In this document: in pieces, positions 26,141-27,949 of the stretch
Numbering within the stretch: the first letter of the stretch is position 1
How the letters are laid out: every line of letters starts with the position of its first letter
NCBI GenBank assembly: GCA_905221605.1
Contig: CAJNDS010001171.1
Span: 2,501-30,449 of the forward strand
From: Symbiodinium natans
Taxonomy: Eukaryota; Sar; Dinophyceae; Suessiales; Symbiodiniaceae
DNA: 27,949 nt
Reading direction: 5' to 3'
Notes under the pieces: model-generated
The model's database searches: none
Seen by the model: only the letters and a program-made list of their open reading frames with translations
Told to the model about the DNA's origin: nothing
Made by a program: the position numbers and the translations under genes

Positions 26141-26368
26141 GCTCTCTCCCAGCCACCATTTCTCGAGGAGGTACCAAAAAACAAACTCGAATACTGCAAA
26201 ATCTCGAGAGAGTGCCAACACCTCCATATAATCAATCACGCCCCAATACGCAAAACATGACATGTATCCTAAAAACTATACCTTAGGATATCTCAAGCAA
26301 TCATCCCCCAATAAGCAAAACCTAATATCTGTACTAAACACTGTACCTTAGCAACATATTTTCAGACA

Positions 26369-26809
26369 TCACGCCCTAAGGCTCCTACCAATTTTATAAT
26401 TTTGCATTTGCGTACGCAGCCCAATGGTAATTGAACCTGGTGCGGCTACTTCTACCTGACACATGTATGTACATGCGGCCGTTTGCTGTGGCTTGTCCCT
26501 GCCTTTGCCTCGGCCCTTCGGGCCTTTCTGGCTGCCTTGCTTCTTGCTGGCATTGGTTTGCTGCGTTGATGATGCCACCGCCGGTCTCTTGTTGGGGGAG
26601 CCAGTCTCCGAGCCCATTGGTGTGTTGGAGGCGGTGCTCAACGACGGAAGCATTTCGCCGTACATGCTCTTTAGTTCGTCCATGGGCGTAGAGTCCATGG
26701 TCCTGATCAGAATAATTTGTTTAAAACTGGAGCATAGCGGCATTGAGTGCCGGGATGCGATACTGAGTCCTGCTGCTCCTTCCAATCTGCCCATAATCTC
26801 AAGAGCCAC
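26369..26809 (-). CDS. Hypothetical ORF, Lys/Gly-rich, possibly retroelement N-terminal ORF
   Basis: 146-codon open frame on minus with an internal Met-rich start (MDSTPMDELKSMYGEMLPSL) and a basic low-complexity stretch SKKQGSQKGPKGRGKGRDK. From memory, similar KGKGKG-rich segments precede the RT in dinoflagellate retroelement proteins. It lies upstream of the RT remnant on the same strand, 1.2 kb away. No catalytic motif is visible. It could be an exon or a chance frame. Confidence 0.4.
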   Translation of the reverse strand: MALEIMGRLEGAAGLSIASRHSMPLCSSFKQIILIRTMDSTPMDELKSMYGEMLPSLSTASNTPMGSETGSPNKRPAVASSTQQTNASKKQGSQKGPKGRGKGRDKPQQTAACTYMCQVEVAAPGSITIGLRTQMQNYKIGRSLRA

Positions 26810-26819
26810 TCGCCATGGT

Positions 26820-27949
26820 AAATTAGCGGTGGGAACAATTTAATCTCTTGGAAATCGCCGAAAACGGCCATCAGCAGTGTCGGGCTCAATTACAGTTAAG
26901 AAGTCCCTGGGCTTCGCCGCAGAGCTCCGCTACCATGAAAATTTTAAGATCAATGTTCACAGACTGATTTGATCACACAATCCAACAAGATGCACAGCAA
27001 AGTTACTCGATGCAATCACTCACTCAGCAACATTGCTTGTGCCGCCTTGAGCCAAAGTATCGAGTCAATGCTCATGTTGAGCATGCCACTGCATCAATGC
27101 TTCTCTGGAAGCATGCCAATTGTGACCTTCCATTCTAACACTTTAAGCCCCCCCTTAAGGGGAAGGCTTAAGTGCTGAAAAAAATTTTAATTGCGGGTCT
27201 GGCAAATTCTGGCTTTCGGCTTTTTTGAAGGCCTGTCAGGCGCCCAAACCATTGATTTCAGTGCTAAAAAAATCGCATTTTTAACAGCGGGTTTGGCAAA
27301 TCCAGGCAGGATCCGAGGACCACGAAGGGGGACTTCAGTTGATAGAAGGGGCTTCATCCTCCCCTTCGAAGCCTTCGAGGCGAAGGGGGGGCTTCGAAGC
27401 CCCTTCGCGCTGAAGGTCTGAAGCCCCCCTTCGGCTGATGAGAACGAAGGCTCCTTCGAAGGCTTCAAAGGCTTCGAAGGGAGGACGAAGCCCGTCCTCG
27501 CCTTCGAAGCCTTTTAAAGCCCCCTTCGTAGCAATGCTGCGCGGGGGACCCCCTCCTGGATGTTCTTCTTCGTTGGGTTAGAGACAGGAGCTGAGCAAAA
27601 GTGATATGCTAGTTAGGTCTGTGTAAGTTGCGAGAGGGGAAGCTCCTACGAGGGACCTGCGAGAGGGGCTCGATGGTTAGTGTGGGGTTGGGGTGCTTGT
27701 AAGTACTGTGCGGGGCTTGGTTCGGCGAGCTGCGATCCAACCGGCAGTGTGGCCACGGGGACATATCCTGGGCCAGTTGAGTGCGCTCATAAGGAGGAGG
27801 GGTGGAGCAAATTGGGATGTTGGCGGTGTGTGGCATGAAAAGGTTCTGCCAAATCGTTATACAGAAGTGTGATTTAGTACATTGACTGATGGCCATCTTG
27901 TTCGCCGCAGAATTTTCATCGAGCTCGTCCATTGCAAAAATTTTGCAAA
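26820..27949. other. Unrecognised right end
   Basis: Apart from the 27330-27535 low-complexity repeat I see no gene I can support. A 107-codon minus frame (27609-27932) is open but has no recognisable motif. Confidence 0.4.
27330..27535. repeat. GAAGCCTTCGAAGG low-complexity palindromic repeat
   Basis: Repeated CTTCGAAG, GGCTTCGAAG and GAAGGGGCTTC units on both strands. Frames across it are unlikely to be coding. Confidence 0.8.

Noticed and set aside
1-27949. tRNA, rRNA or spliced-leader genes
   Set aside because: I looked for cloverleaf-like arms, rRNA core motifs and spliced-leader-like sequence and saw none I could support by eye.

Overview
The window looks like nuclear DNA of a dinoflagellate (genus not determinable by eye). 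The grounds are hundreds of TTTAGGG-type repeats scattered inside genes, introns with GT, GC or GA donors and AG|G acceptors, short inverted-repeat elements that are themselves introns, genes lined up on one strand, and a decayed retroelement whose reverse transcriptase carries an FFDDY box. There is no bacterial-style operon, RNA gene or CRISPR array. Most open frames in the six-frame sense are noise from simple repeats. The real coding sequence is cut into small exons on the minus strand and had to be spliced by eye.

Region 15086-20484 (minus) holds a gene I can splice completely: 13 exons, 572 residues, every junction in phase, all twelve acceptors AG|G. It encodes a polytopic membrane protein with a TIR-like signature (FLSHDW ... 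FLDKLCIAQ ... SPRYFQRLWCVYE) interrupted by a hydrophobic hairpin, followed by a Cys/His cluster and further membrane segments. Three introns start GT, five GA and four GC; many are flanked by 4-9 base direct repeats, as expected for introners.

Region 1-13171 (minus) holds a second, much longer gene that runs off the left edge. Its exons spell out a non-ribosomal-peptide-synthetase-like condensation domain (C1, a C3 variant SHMLEDG, C4, C5, C6 and the C-terminal helix) followed by the start of an adenylation domain (LTYGDL, then LLGVLKAC). From 6346 down to 1, seventeen exons join in phase. Candidate exons between 14038 and 14831 lie upstream on the same strand and may be its 5' part or a separate gene. 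The introns are packed with telomere-like arrays in both orientations, several MITE/introner families, a (CA)n tract, a 1-kb nonamer satellite and two long G homopolymers.

Region 20.5-27.9 kb is different. Telomere-like repeats stop abruptly near 20.8 kb and the sequence becomes more AT-rich, with ATC and CATGAGT repeats, an 850-base tandem duplication, and broken pieces of a retroelement on the minus strand: a Lys/Gly-rich ORF at 26369-26809, a frameshifted reverse transcriptase around 24.7-25.0 kb, and a frameshifted RNase H end at 21.6-22.1 kb. The rightmost 1 kb is GAAGCCTTC-type low complexity and unrecognised sequence.

The main result is that two large genes can be read through introns built almost wholly from mobile elements and telomere-like DNA, and that several good-looking open segments inside those introns are not exons.
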